The translations under genes and the position numbers were made by a program. Source: Tubulanus polymorphus (taxonomy: Eukaryota > Nemertea > Palaeonemertea > Tubulaniformes > Tubulanidae). From it: 64,000 nt of DNA. Below the pieces are notes generated by a model. That model worked only from the letters and a program-made list of their open reading frames with translations. It did no database searches and was not told the DNA's origin. Shown here one piece after another: positions 22,486 through 34,892 of this stretch. The stretch is taken from positions 3,808,916 through 3,872,915 of the forward strand of contig NC_134032.1 of NCBI RefSeq assembly GCF_964204645.1, given 5' to 3'. Within the stretch, counting starts at the first letter, position 1; every line of letters begins with the position of its first letter.

Positions 22486-24293
22486 ATGGACTACTTAAGA
22501 GAGTACGTCAATCTTTTCTAGGAAATTTTTGACACATATCAGATCAGTGACCAAAAAAAGAAGAATTTCAAGCCAGTCTTGAAAAAATATATCGATCAGT
22601 TTGATTGGAAGTTGCCGAAAATTCCGCTCGGGGTGTTGTTCAGCGTTATCGGCGATCCCTATTTTATGGCGGTAAGAACTTTATTTCATAATAACAAACA
22701 CCGATTCATTCAAACGATGGATGAATTCGGGTCTAACTGCAGTTGGGTCACATTTCCGCTGTGTGCTAATGTTATCAACGAATAGTGTTATGGTTAGGTT
22801 AGGTTAGGTACATAAATTATCAGGGACACTTTAAGTGCAGTCGCTCCTAAATTCGAGATCTCATCGACAAACCATCCGGACCCGATTCCACAGTTAGGGA
22901 ATTGAGTTAACTCAGAGTTAAAGTTAGTTCATTTTTAATTAGTTAACTCAAGAGTTGAATGTTAATTTGGAACTGCGAAACTGGACCCGGAAGTGCAAAA
23001 CCTAATTGGAGAAATGTATACCTGTATTTTCTAGGAACTGCATAAAAAGTTTGAAGAAAGTACTTCAAGCAATGGAATTGAGTTTCATCATTTCGCACAC
23101 TTTTGGTTCAGGTAAGTAAATAGCGGGTCTTTTGAATCGGGCTAATCTAACAGATAAACAGTTAATCGGGGGTGGGGGGGGGGCGTGTGAGCGACTGATG
23201 ACGTGGATAAAATGTGTCTCACTGCTATAGAAAATTCGGTTCATCATCTTATAGGATAGCCACCCTTTTGACCATCTTAAATGTCATGTTGGCCCGATAC
23301 GGGCTTCATAAATGAATTTGATGGTCATCGGTCATCTAACATGGCCACCAGGGGAAGCCGTCTTGATTTACATTCGTAGGACATGCATGCAGTCGGGGGG
23401 GGGGAGGTTCTTTAAATTTGTTGTGTAGTAACAATCTAACGGTTTAAACAATGGAAGTACCGATATATAACAGTGTGATCAAGGGTCGAGTTAACGGAAT
23501 CCTGTGTTTAAATCTAGGAACACAATTCGTTATTTCGGTTCCGGTTCATTCAAACAATCTTCCAGTTTAAGCTTCAGTTTATTCACTCCACAAGTTATGA
23601 TAACACCCAACAATACAGCAGAGATTACAGCAAATTTCATCAAATATAATCATAGAATTGATAATGATTATTTTGATAGTAATAATCATTACTATTATCA
23701 TGATTATTATCATATCAATGATATTTGTGATGCAAATAAAGATATAGCGATCCAAACAGTCTGAACCGGCAAGTGACTGATTGGGGTTAATTTGGTTGGA
23801 TGCCTAGATTTGTTGGAAACATCGATATTTCTGAATAACTTTTTATATCACAAGGTTGGCGATCGTTTTGCCATTTCTTTTTTATTTGTCGTAATTGTAA
23901 CGATTAACCCAATCTGCGGGTCGTTAAGAAAACGAACTGAAATCGCTAACCACAGTCTAAATATTCTCCTTTACTTCATGACATCGATTTCACAATTTCA
24001 GCAAAACGATCCTCGAAAAATGGAAACATAATTTCGCGCTTTACGACGTAGACAACAGCGGATCGTTGGAGAAGGAAGAATTAGAAAGTTTCCTGGCAAT
24101 TCTCGGTCAGCACGGCGAGCGCGAGAAAGAAATAAGGGAAAAACTCGAAGAATTCGACACCGACGGAAAGGAGGGAATATCGTTCGAGGAATTTAAGAAT
24201 TTTGTTGAATCCGATATTAAAGATAAACTCGACCCGATAATGGAACGTGTCATCAAGAAGGCCACCAAAGATATTTTGAAGAGAGATTTTTGA
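22486..24293 (+). pseudogene. EF-hand calcium-binding protein, tandem copy A (in-frame stop in exon 1)
   Basis: Three exons: 22486-22671, 23035-23111 and 24002-24293. Phases agree (0, then 2) and the total is 555 nt. Exon 3 encodes a canonical EF-hand loop (DVDNSGSLEKEE) and a second with non-canonical positions (DTDGKEGISFEE). Exon 2 has a degenerate EF-like half. The product would be a small cytosolic Ca2+-binding protein of the calmodulin-like superfamily; the exact family is not recognised. Exon 1 is interrupted by TAG at 22519-22521 (codon 12), where copy B has CGG. A TATA box found in copies B-D is replaced here by TTTTAG. The rest of the frame is intact, and AATAAA lies at 24364. Either this copy is freshly dead, or translation starts elsewhere. 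Confidence 0.6.
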
Positions 24294-24645
24294 TCGTCGG
24301 AAAGCAAAACATTTGTAGTGGTTATTTGTCAATATCAGTCGACACGTCATTGTCACCTGGAAAAATAAATATAAATGTTTCTATGGTAAATTATTCGTAG
24401 CTGTTGTTTATCTATCGAAGCCAAATAATTCGGCTAAAATCAGATAATCCGTTTCGAGGTAGATATGAAAATGCCTGAGGCTACTGAGTAAAGATTAGCG
24501 AAAATAGTCTTGAAAAATTTAGAAATGGCCATAATTTCAACTTAGGTCCAATCGCATTTTTTCTTACGGTTATGATTGCTAGAATGTTTTTTAAACGGCC
24601 ATTAAGATAGTTACGTAACCGCGATAACAAAAACGTGGTATTGTA

Positions 24646-25560
24646 GAATTGGGTTTGGAATCAATTAAACCCCCGCAAAATTCTCAAACTGGAGACAGAG
24701 ACAAATTAAACTCACACAACTGTGGAACTGGGTTCAGAGACAAATTAAACCCACACAACTGTGGAACTGGGTTCAGAGTGAAATTAAATGCATACAACTG
24801 TGGAAGTAGACCAAGAGACAAATTAAAACAATTCAACTGTGGAACTGGGCTAATAGACGAATATATCCCACACAACTGTTAAACGGGACTTAGAGATATA
24901 TTTAAACCACGCACACGTGGAACTGGATCAAGAAACAAATTTAACCCACACAACTGTGGAACTGAATCAAGAAACGAATTAAACCCACACATACTACTGT
25001 GGAACTGGGTTCAGAGTCAAATTAAACCCACACAACTGTGGTTTAGGATTCAGAGTCAAATTTAACCCACACAACTGTGGAACTGGGTTTAGAGTCAAAT
25101 TAAACCCACACAACTGTGGAACTTGATTCAGAGTCAAATTAAATCCACACAACTGTGGAACTGGATTCAGAGTCAAATTAAACCCACACAACTGTGGAAC
25201 TGGGTTCAGAGTCAAATTAAACCCACACAACTGTGGAACTGGGTTCAGAGTCAAATTAAACCCACACAACTGTGGAACTGAATCAAGAAACGAATTAAAC
25301 CCACACATACTACTGTGGAACTGGGTTCAGAGTCAAATTAAACCCACACAACTGTGGTTTAGGATTCAGAGTCAAATTAAACCCACACAACTGTGGAACT
25401 GGGTTCAGAGTCAAATTAAACCCACACAACTGTGGAACTGGATTCAGAGTCAAATTAAACCCACACAACTGTGGAACTGGGTTCAGAGTCAAATTAAACC
25501 CACACAACTGTGGAACTGGATTCAGAGTCAAATTAAACCGACAAAACAGTGGAACTGGAT
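24646..25560 (+). repeat. 39-bp minisatellite, array 1 (about 23 units)
   Basis: The unit contains ACACAACTGTGGAACTGG followed by AGAGTCAAATTAAACCC. A variant with a 4-bp TACT insertion and a GTTTAGGA variant occur together at about 24985-25050 and again about 316 bp later. This indicates a higher-order repeat of eight units. Open frames on both strands (13 residues per unit) follow from the unit length and are not evidence of a protein. Confidence 0.95.
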
Positions 25561-25579
25561 CCGAACTTTTTTGTCAAAA

Positions 25580-26090
25580 CAATATCGCTCACAACAAGAA
25601 GAGAGATAAAAGAGTAAAAGAGACACGGCCACCATTCCGATTATGAGTCCTAACCAGTATTGTGCAAACGTGGCCGTTTTTGAACGTCAACCTTGCGCAA
25701 CGATAGAATTTAGTCGAAACATCGAATAAGAATAGATAATCAACTCTTAAAAGCCCAACGTAACTTTTGGAGTCAAAATCCAGTATGAAGTCGGTCGGGT
25801 ATTGGGCCTGCGATTCTTTCCGAATTAAAATAATGTATCCCGACCGGCATCTTGGCTGTTGACTCCCATTCTCGGAAAATATTAAAGGCAGGTATTGGAA
25901 AAAAAAATTTTTGGAAAGGCGCAAAAAAATTCCCCAAAATTGGGAGAATTTTTTCTAAATGTAAATTCGCCGATAAAAGGGTTCACGCGTCCTTGGACGC
26001 GTCAAAAATGATATTATAATTTTGACAATATTTACATATCCCGAAGCATGATAAAAAATGAATAGTACCAGAAAGTATTTTCGGCCACGG
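25580..26090. other. intergenic, nothing recognised
   Basis: A 111-codon minus frame (25589-25924) has no recognisable motif. The stretch separates minisatellite array 1 from the promoter region of EF-hand copy B. Confidence 0.35.
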
Positions 26091-26202
26091 TTCGCCATTG
26101 GGCAGGACGTCACGCATATGCAATGAATAGATCTGATTGAATGGGATTGTCCAGGGTTTTAAAACGTAACGACCACTGGAGGCGTCTAAACCTGTCTTGG
26201 CC

Positions 26203-26209
26203 TATATAG
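26203..26209 (+). promoter_or_regulatory. TATA box of EF-hand copy B
   Basis: TATATAG sits 88 bp before the ATG at 26291, followed by GTCGT. The same word is found at the same distance in copies C (TATAAAG, 31027) and D (TATATAG, 33420), which supports a conserved core promoter. Confidence 0.6.
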
Positions 26210-26599
26210 TCGTTGTGGTCAAAATGCACCTTGTAAATAAGACATATTCGACGCTTACGCATACAGAGTAAAGCGGCCAAAAAAATTGCGATGGACTCCA
26301 CAAACTACGTCGATTTTTTCCGGGATATTTTTGACGGTTATCAGATCGGTAGCAGTTAATTCTGAGTTAAAGTTAGTTCGGAGTAAAATCTTAACCCATT
26401 AAGCTGCCCGTATCCGCCCTGCCTATTACTCCTCAAGCCGCCCAAATCCACCCGGCACTTTTTCGTATGCAGCACAAAAACAACAATAGTGGGATTCGAA
26501 ACCAATAATTTATGATGAACCAGGCGCCTCTCAAAATACCGTACAGAAATCAACATCCTCCCATTTCAATTTTTCGAGTATTTGGGGTATGAACATGAC

Positions 26600-27460
26600 A
26601 GATCTTAGCGCGCTCTTCAAATCCAAGTAGATTCAAGGACACGATTTTGGTGGCCCACCTCATCAAATCTTACATCATGAAAGCCTTGTCTATTTACTAT
26701 AAAACAACACGAATTTTCAATCCATGGAAATAAACAGCAAATGAGCTATTCGGTATCGAGATGAACTTGGATTTTACCTTGAATTTTCTGAGGAGTGATA
26801 CGGGATATCGACAAATTCAAGTTCTTGAATTAATCGTTTGATGGCGCTAGTCAGAACCGGAAATTGGAACCTAAATCCGCCATGCTCTAGTTCATTTGCA
26901 ATGAAAATCTTTCGCTTCAAGTTTTCTATCAGCGATATTCCACTTACTATAAATCGTCATGCGTAATCCTTTAAATATGATAACCTACCGTTACGTTGGA
27001 TATGATAGAACCTCACTGCAAAGGCTAGAAATCACTATAAGTGTCCTAAAATTATCAAAAAACATTTTGCAGCGGCTGAAGATGTGAAGACTGGTTGCCA
27101 GGTATCACATGGTGGCAGCACTTGACGGCCCAATTTTGATTGTTGGTTCGAGTCATAGTACTTTTCATATTTTATTATGAATCTACGAGTGTAGTCCTTC
27201 AAAAATCAATTTTATTTCATAATATCATTTCAAAAATTTAAGCGGGCACCTAATCTAACGGTCAGTTTATGTTCATGTATGTACATATCCACGCAGGTAG
27301 TCTGATACTGCAATACTGGCCATGAACTCCAGCTTCCATGCACTACTTGTTAATATTGTTTAACCGCTGATAACTGAACACTACTACAATGTTCCCGAAA
27401 GCTGTATTAGTATAATTCATGAAAGCCCAATAATATATAACCTAAACGTCTTCATAATAA
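26600..27460. other. inside decayed EF-hand copy B, no gene recognised
   Basis: Sequence within copy B that does not align by eye with copy A introns, so probably inserted material. No coding motif. Confidence 0.3.
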
Positions 27461-28014
27461 TATCATTAAAAAAGTTTATTATCAGCCGAGTTCATCGATA
27501 TTTTTACTTTGTTTCCATCTAAATCAAATCCAGAGATATGAACGAAATAAAAAAAAATTAAAACGGAGAAAAATAGGGACAAAAAATTCAACAATGCGGA
27601 CCCGGCGGGTACCCAAAAAAATGGCGCCTGGAAACTGTAAAAAGGCTGTTTGAAGCAGGTGAAATATCCCAACCCTATTAAAGATGCGGTTTATCATCTT
27701 GAACAATGGTCGCCCTTGTGGCCATCTTGAATGTAATGTTTGCCCGATACCGGCCTCCTGAATATATTTGATGCGATAATTGGAATACAATCACCAATCA
27801 GTACAGCTACTGCGTAACAAATTAATTATGAGAGAATATTTTTACGACGTCAACAAAGTAAATTGAAAGTAATGTTATGTTTTTGATGAGTAGATTTTGT
27901 ATGATTTGTTTTGATTCGGTGTCCCTTGCAAACCCAGTCACGCCTGCCGGGAGCGAAACAGGGGTTTGATTGTTGTTTTTTTTTTAATTTCCTCAACCCG
28001 CTAAGCGCCACGCA

Positions 28015-28145
28015 GAGCATTATATTAAGCGAGTTCGATGTTTCTTAAACCTTCGACCAAGAAACTCTGTCGCCAGAAACAATATACCCCGGATTGACGG
28101 GACCAGTGATCGCCGGCTTAACCCACTCGGCCACTGCACCTGGGT
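28015..28145 (-). repeat. tRNA-derived SINE-like sequence
   Basis: On the minus strand CAGTGGCCGAGTGGGTTAAG is a strong Ser/Leu-tRNA-type A box, at the head of about 130 bp of unrelated sequence. No clean B box or closed cloverleaf follows. It lies within EF-hand copy B. Confidence 0.4.
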
Positions 28146-28984
28146 TTTTATTTTGAAATCGGAAATCGAAGTACAGATATAGCAGTGTGATCAGCGGTCG
28201 ATTTTACAATATTTTTTGTTTAAATAAATTTTTTGTTTAACAGTATTTTTGTTCCGGTTCATTTAAACAATCTTTCAACCAGTCTGAACCGACAAACATC
28301 TGATTCACTGATTAATTGGGGTTAATTTGGTTGGATGCCTCGAGACTTCGGGATATAACTTCATAAATCACAAGCTTGGCGATCGTTTTGTCCATTTCTT
28401 TTTAATTTCTTTATTGTTTGTCTTAATTGTAACGATTTACCCAATCTCCGGCGGTTAAGAAAACAAACTGCAATCCATTTGAATCAATCACCGCGGTCTC
28501 GATATTCACTTTTACTTCATGGCGCCGATTTCACAATTTCAGCAAAAAAATCCTCGAAAAATCGAAGATTATTGGGAATGAGATTTTTGATCGTTAATAG
28601 CAAAACATTTTTAATTATTTGTAAATCTAAGTTGACACGTTATTGTTTGCCCGAAATAAATATAAATGTTTCTATGATATATTCGTAGCTGTTGTTTAGT
28701 AATCGAAGCCAAATAATTCGTCGACTTTCGTCTAAAATCAAATAATCCGTTTCGAGGTAGATATGAATAGGTTTGAGGCTACTGACCACAAAATAATAAA
28801 AATAGTCTTAAAAATTTAGAAATTTCCATTATTTTAACTTAGGTCCGATCAATTTTGCGCAGCGCTAAATGCATATGCAAAATTCACTCGTGCACTCGTT
28901 TATGCTTTCAAGAAACTATCTGCTAGTATTCACAACAGAGTATATAATGCCTGTGTTACATTTGCAAGAAGCCGTTCGTATGTA

Positions 28985-29365
28985 GTCAAGAAATTTGAAC
29001 GCGGACGGCCAACTATCTACTACTAGCGACACTTGGCGGATTTTCGCCTGCCATACGTGGAATCCTCCATTGCATCAGTAGCGCTGCGGGTTTGCAATGG
29101 GGTACCCGCAAAACCAGCTATCCCGTTAGATCGCGTGACCAGCAGTAGGTTCCATTCTTCTAATCAGATATCAATATACCTTTCACAGATAATTGATTAA
29201 TCTTAGAGAAATGTTCGTTTAGATTTAATTGAAATGTAGAAGGAAATCGAACGCGGACGTCCAACTATGTACTATCTACTAGCGACACCTGGCGGATCCT
29301 CGCCTGCCATGAGTAGAATCCTCGATTGCCACAGTAGCACTGCGGGTACCCCAATGCGACTGTTG
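28985..29365 (+). repeat. two diverged direct copies of a roughly 120-bp block
   Basis: GAACGCGGACGGCCAACTAT near 28997 recurs near 29251 with the same following landmarks (TACTAGCGACAC.TGGCGGAT, CGCCTGCCAT, CACTGCGGGT). Parts of the adjoining sequence (AGCTATCCC..GCGTGAC.AGCAGTAG) also recur at 30835 and 33226, upstream of EF-hand copies C and D. Confidence 0.6.
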
Positions 29366-29639
29366 CAGGTTATTTCGGTAACGTTTTTAAGTTCTTTCGT
29401 CCCCGTGCAATACATCTCGCCATCATAATAATAAACAAGAAAATAAACTTTAATAAATTATTTGACGCCTGCGAAAAAATGTAGAATTTCTGGGATAAGC
29501 TAATGTGGAATTGCAAATTTGAAATCGAAGTTTTAAGAAATTTGGGGAATTATGAGATTTGGCGATTGGGTAGATGATACAGTCTTCGACTGGTCTAATT
29601 TAAAAAAAAATTGTCAACTTGTGACCGACTTCGATTCAC

Positions 29640-29985
29640 TTTTGCTCTAAGCTGGTCTGCAACTTCACTGCCTCCATGGCTGAAGAAAGAGCTCTTCTGT
29701 TGTCTGCTTCATCATGACTTCGAGCATATCGTGTAGCCAGCCGGCCCGTTCCCGGGCCCGGTTGGGTTTGGCTGTCACTCGATATCCTAGACTTGAGTCT
29801 GGGTTGAAGTAGACATCGTCATTTAGATAACTTATTCATGTTATTCTGTATGAATTACCCATGTGTCTTGTATTTTGTATTTTCTTGTTCTAAAATTTGT
29901 AACTTTATTGAATTTGGGAATTTCATCCCGGAATTTCAATGTAATAAGGATCAATAAAGTATTGAATTGAATTGTCACTTATACA
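29640..29985 (+). mobile_element. 3' end of a LINE-type retroelement
   Basis: The block ends in CAATAAAGTATTGAATTGAATTG, that is, a polyadenylation-like word followed by an ATTGA-type short tandem tail. This is how many animal non-LTR elements end. No coding part remains upstream. The orientation is inferred from the tail. Confidence 0.45.
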
Positions 29986-29999
29986 CATGCCATCAGTGG

Positions 30000-30700
30000 A
30001 CGCGGAGCCGTATATGACAGCTATGCTATTATAAATTGCTAATCTCATGGAACCTGCATACGTCTAATATCGAACATATTTTCTAAAACATTTGAATATT
30101 GAAATTATATGTTTACACGTTTTTATATAGACCGCTTGTAGCCGCCGATGAAATTCACACCGGCCCTATTCAGATCGTAGATAAATTCGTCATTCCACTA
30201 GCATCCCCATGTCAGGGTCTGACTTTTATATCGGACTTCCAAATCGTGTATACATCCGCCATTTAACCGAATAATCCGATTTACTTATCATTTCTATTTA
30301 TGCCTGCCGCTCCTGATATAATCATACATCCTTTACTATTACAATACGTCTTATCATGATATTCAATGCAATATAACATTACAACGTTCAAATAGAGGTC
30401 ATTATATAATCACAGGGAGCCATTCTACATCTTTATCAATAATATTTTGCCAAATAGCTTGTATGTGTACACATAAACCTGTGACGTTTTGCACATCGAT
30501 TTACGGTTGTCGTTTGTAAAATGACGCTGAATGGTTAACATTGTTTAGGTTTCATAATGGTAACGTTTTATAAGGCGTCAAAAATAGTCGCCCTCTTCAC
30601 TTTTAGAATTTAGATTAAGGCTTTTCATTTCTGCATTTCGTAAAAGAAAGTAGGTAAAATAAAAATCTGTCGCCCTCGTCACGCGTTTCCAAAAAGGGCA
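30000..30700. other. intergenic, nothing recognised
   Basis: No conserved feature seen. The stretch lies upstream of the duplicated promoter block of EF-hand copy C. Confidence 0.35.
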
Positions 30701-31026
30701 GATAAGAAACAAGGGTATTTCTTAGCGTGGCCTTACTATGCACGCACACTTAAAACTATCTTTACTCTATCCAAAGAGGTTGATCTTCGCAGAAATAATG
30801 CTGTTCGGCGTAATCCATTGGAGAACCCGTAAAACTAGCTATCCCACCAGGTGGCGTGACGAGCAGTAGATCGCCCGTTGTCAAAATTACATATTAATCG
30901 CTATGCTATGAATATTATTGTCCCTGGTTAAACAGAGGTCGCCTTTTAAACTGTATATAGAACAATATTGTTGACCTTCGTTTATTCGACTATGGTTGGT
31001 TGCGTGCTCGTCTAAACCTGCCCTGT

Positions 31027-31033
31027 TATAAAG
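31027..31033 (+). promoter_or_regulatory. TATA box of EF-hand copy C
   Basis: TATAAAG begins 89 bp before the ATG at 31116, the same spacing as in copy D, and sits in an aligned block shared by the copies. Confidence 0.6.
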
Positions 31034-31115
31034 TCGTTGGGCGAAACAGACCTTGGAAACCAGACATATTCGACATTTAACGCAAGCACAGGAAGTAAAG
31101 CGGTCACAAATTGCG

Positions 31116-32052
31116 ATGGACTACACAAACTACCTAAAATACTCCGGAGATTTTCGACCGATATCAGATCGGTCGCTTCGATGAGAATGTTTTCAAACGA
31201 ATCCTACAGAAATTCATCGAACGGTTCGATGGAAATACACCGGATGATGATTTCGCGTAACTCTGTGTTCAGGGTAATGTTCGATCGTCTTTTTGTGTGT
31301 ATCGGACAATGGATAAAATCGATATCTCGCAGACGACGGGAATGCGAAAGTTAATATGAAGAATTTGATATATTCTATTCAGGAATTGGACCGAAAGTAT
31401 CCCCGTGATTCCCGGTCTGATGACATAGGGTTTCATGAACTCGCGCAGGAATGGTTTAGGTAAGTCAATTTTAGTATTCAAGCTAATAACGCTTTTATCA
31501 AACTACGGCTTGGTACGGAATGTTTTTGTTTTTTCAAACGAAGTGCCCCTTCACCTAAATCGCAAACATTCCATTTGATATAACATCTCACAACATCGTA
31601 GCGCTTGCATCAAGCTGTTCGGTATTATTTTGTCTAGTATTGTTACCTGATTCGATACATCGCCATCATGGAAATAAAAATTTGAAGATCATTTCGTCTA
31701 TTTCTATAATTTTTGTCTTGGTTACTTGTCGTTCAATTCATGGCATTGATTTGACATTTTCAGCAAGGCTGCCCTTCACAAATGGAAATATACTTTTGTC
31801 GAATACGACAAAGACAACAGCGAATCGATGGAGAAGGAAGAATTGGAAAGTTTCCTGGCATTCCTCGGTCAGTTCGGCGAGCGCGAGAAAGAAATAAGGA
31901 AAAAACTCACCGAATGCGCCACCGATGGAAAGGAGGGAATATCGTTCGAGGAACTTGAGAAATTTATCAGATCTGAGATCAAAGAAATACTCGACCCGAT
32001 AATGGATGAGTTTATCCAGCAGGCCGTCGAAGATTATTGCGCAGTCGCCTAA
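31116..32052 (+). pseudogene. EF-hand gene, tandem copy C (exon 1 frameshifted)
   Basis: Exon 1 begins at 31116. After about ten codons the frame shifts relative to the other copies, and a TAA also follows near the exon end. Exon 2 (31383-31459) and exon 3 (31764-32052) are intact, with good borders and matching phases. Exon 3 encodes one canonical loop (DKDNSESMEKEE) and a second loop whose first Asp is Ala (ATDGKEGISFEE), so Ca2+ binding at the second site is probably lost. It ends in TAA at 32050, with AATAAA at about 32096. It is dead under the ancestral start; an alternative start giving only exons 2-3 cannot be excluded. Confidence 0.65.
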
Positions 32053-32424
32053 TTTCAATCGTCATGAAAACAATCAGCTGATGTAGATATTTGTCAATAA
32101 AATTTGAGATGAATTATACATTTTTTTGCTATAATGCTTTCTGTTTCGCAGCCAAACTATTCGACTTTCGTCGAGTCGTCGAAAGGAGAGGCGGGAAATC
32201 AGATAGCCCGTATGCAAATTCTGTAAGTTTGTCGAGATAGAAAATGAAAAAGGCATCTTAAATGGCTGGGAACGGCGAAAATAATAATAACTTTTTCTAT
32301 TATTTGATTATCATCCACGGAAACCTTTGACCGCAGACAAAAATTCAAATTGAGCGAAAATTGCAGTTTATTATGATGGGAGGTATAGAAAAGAAATTCG
32401 ACTTTTTCTGCAATCATAAGAGTC

Positions 32425-33080
32425 ATATTAAATTAAACCCACACAACTGTAGACTTGATCTATGGTCAAATTAAACCCACACTACTGTGGAACAGGATCC
32501 TAAGTCAAATTAAACCCGCACAACTGTGGAACTGGTTCCAGAGTCAATTTAAACTCGCACAATTGTGGAACTGGATCCAGAGTCAAATTAAACCCACACA
32601 ACTGTGGAACTGGATCCGGAGTAAAATCAAACCTACACAACTGGGGAACTGGATCCAGGGTCAAATTAAATCCACACAACTGTGGAACTGGATTCGGAGT
32701 CAAATCAAACATACACATCTGTGGAACTGGAACCAGGGTCAAATTAAATCCACACATTTGTGGAACTGAATTCGGAGTCAAATCAAACATACACAACTGT
32801 GGAACTGGAACCAGGGTCAAATTAAACCCACATAACTGTGGAACTGGATCTGGAGTAAAATCAAACCTACACAACTGTGGAACTGGATCCAGGGTCAAAT
32901 TAATCCCTCACAACTGTGGAACTGGATCCAAGGTCAAATTAATCCCTCACAACTGTGGAACTGGATTCGGAGTCAAATCAGACCTACACAACTTAACTGC
33001 GGAACTGCATCCAGACTCATATTGAACCCAGAGTCAAATTAAACCCACATAAGTTTGGAACTGGATCCAGAGTCAACTTG
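32425..33080 (+). repeat. 39-bp minisatellite, array 2 (about 16-17 units)
   Basis: Same unit family as arrays 1 and 3, with more GGATCC-containing variants and an alternating AATCAAACCTACACA type. It lies about 370 bp after the stop of EF-hand copy C. Confidence 0.93.
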
Positions 33081-33419
33081 AACCAAAAAGAGCTATAGGG
33101 TATTTCTAAGCGTGGCCCAATAAACACACAAACTCAAAATACACTATTATTCTAACTCAAAAAAAAGAACTTGATCTTCGCAAAAATAAAGTGTTGCTTG
33201 TCGCAATCCAAATTGGGGAACCCACCAGCTATCCCACCAGGTGGCGTGACGAGCAGTAGATCGCCCGTTGTCAAATTTACATAATCGTAATCCTAATTGA
33301 ATATTATTAAATCGGGTTAATCAGAGGTCGCCTTTCAAACTATAGAAAAATATGGTTGACTTTAGTTTATTCGTTTATAAATAATCGTTACATGCTCGTC
33401 CAAGCCTGTCATGTGGCCT

Positions 33420-33426
33420 TATATAG
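33420..33426 (+). promoter_or_regulatory. TATA box of EF-hand copy D
   Basis: TATATAG 89 bp before the ATG at 33509, in a block aligned with copies B and C. Confidence 0.6.
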
Positions 33427-34084
33427 TCGGTGGGCGAAACGGACCTTGGAAACCAGGCATACTCGACATTTAACGCACACACGCGAAGCGAGGCGGTCAC
33501 AAATTGCGATGGACTACCTAGATATATTCGATGGGATTTTCTGGTTATACCAGATCGGAGCCAGCCACCTCAGGTATTTCGAACCAGTGCTACGGGTTTG
33601 TATCGAACAGTTCGATGGCGAATCGCTGCAGGTTTCGCGTGAAGCGGTATCAAATGTGCTCTCCGGTCGTGAGCTCATTGAGGTAAGGACATTTCGCGAT
33701 GATAATATTATTTTCTGTGTATTGGATAAAATCGATATCTCGCGGACGATATCTACTGGAAATGCAGAAGCTAATTTGAGAAATTTTATATATTCTACAG
33801 GAATTGGAACGACAGTATCCCTCTAAATCCCGGTTTGATAAAATAGGGTTTAATGAGTTCATTCACACTGGAATGGCCAAGGTATGTCAATAATACTATT
33901 TAAGTTTATAACGTGTCTATATAACTGCAGAATGGTACGACATGATTTTGTTTTTTCAAATGAAGTGCCCCTTCACTTAAATCGTAAACATTCCATTTGA
34001 TATAACAGCGCCGAGTTGATTAAACGACCAGCCGATTGCGCCACCTTTCATTAATCGAACGACCAGCCGGTGGCGCCATCTTTC

Positions 34085-34892
34085 ATTAATCGAATACGAA
34101 TACGAATACGAATACGAATACGAATATCTATTTACACTCCAACCATTTCCATGGTATATGGAGGAAAACAGTATTTACAATAATTACATAAACAGTAATA
34201 AAAGCTACAAAACTTAATTAACAGGTCTCACACTTATGTACATTATATACTATTTACTATTTACAATACATATATTTACAATACATACACTACCGGAGGG
34301 ATTTATATACATCTAGACCTATTTTGATGAATTTAGCCATATTTAAAGTTGGATTTTATAATACATCTAAGTTCCGAAAGGTATTTATATCTAAGTGGTT
34401 TTCACGGGGTTCGGTAAGCAAATTACAATCGAAAATAGAATGTACTTCGTCTCCTAAAACGTTGCAGGCGGGGCATAATCTATCGGTTCTGGGTAAATGA
34501 AGGTTTGATAATCTATTTACAGGTAGGAGATAAGACCCAATCCTGAACTGGAATAAACTGGTCATTAAATCGTCATCAAGCTGATTAATATAGTTTTCAA
34601 ATTTAATATCCTTCTTATATTGCCTAAAATTAGTGTATAGCGAGTTATTATTCAACTTAAAATCTATCTCTTGTACGTGCTGGTCTCGGAGTACACATTT
34701 TAATATCTTTGAGAGTGTCATAGAGTTAACCATTAATTGCTGCGTCCAAATATACGATAGACCGCAGTCATCAAAAATCTTCTTAATAAACCAGCCGGTG
34801 GCGCCATCTTCATAAATCACGTGAATAATTGGTCGGTTGAATACGGCACTCGATGCTAAAGGATCTCCGTATAGCCTGACACACTGGGCCAC
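34085..34892 (-). mobile_element. 5'-truncated LINE with hexanucleotide tail, inside intron 2 of EF-hand copy D
   Basis: The minus strand has a 178-codon open frame ending at 34356. It contains CPACNVLGDEVHSIFDC, a CCHC zinc finger (C-x2-C-x7-H-x4-C) typical of the C-terminal end of non-LTR retrotransposon pol, and upstream of it helix-rich sequence of the post-RT region. After about 250 bp of 3' UTR the element ends in a (TATTCG)n tail at 34095-34125, six or so units. Reverse transcriptase and endonuclease are missing, as expected for 5' truncation. Confidence 0.75.

Larger units (their letters stand above)
26291..28572 (+). pseudogene. EF-hand gene, tandem copy B (deleted)
   Basis: Exon 1 starts at the ATG at 26291 and is closely similar to copies A and C for about 20 codons. 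It then breaks into what is intron sequence in copy A and meets TAA. Intron landmarks shared with copy A follow (near 27680 and 28150-28400). A remnant of exon 3 lies at 28543-28572: the acceptor and the first codons (ILEK) remain, but roughly 230 bp with both EF-hand loops are missing and the frame ends at once. The copy-type polyadenylation signal AATAAA persists at 28655. This copy is certainly non-functional. Confidence 0.75.

Noticed and set aside
22790-22812. GGTTAGGTTAGGTTAGG as a telomeric repeat
   Set aside because: Only about three units in the middle of a contig; too short to mean an interstitial telomere.
24640-25560. CRISPR-like array
   Set aside because: Repeats are adjacent without unique spacers, the genome is eukaryotic, and no cas genes are present. 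The same applies to the other arrays.
33356-33508. Extension of EF-hand copy D upstream of the ATG at 33509
   Set aside because: The open frame reaches back through the TATA box; the aligned ATG of all four copies and the TATA spacing fix the start at 33509.
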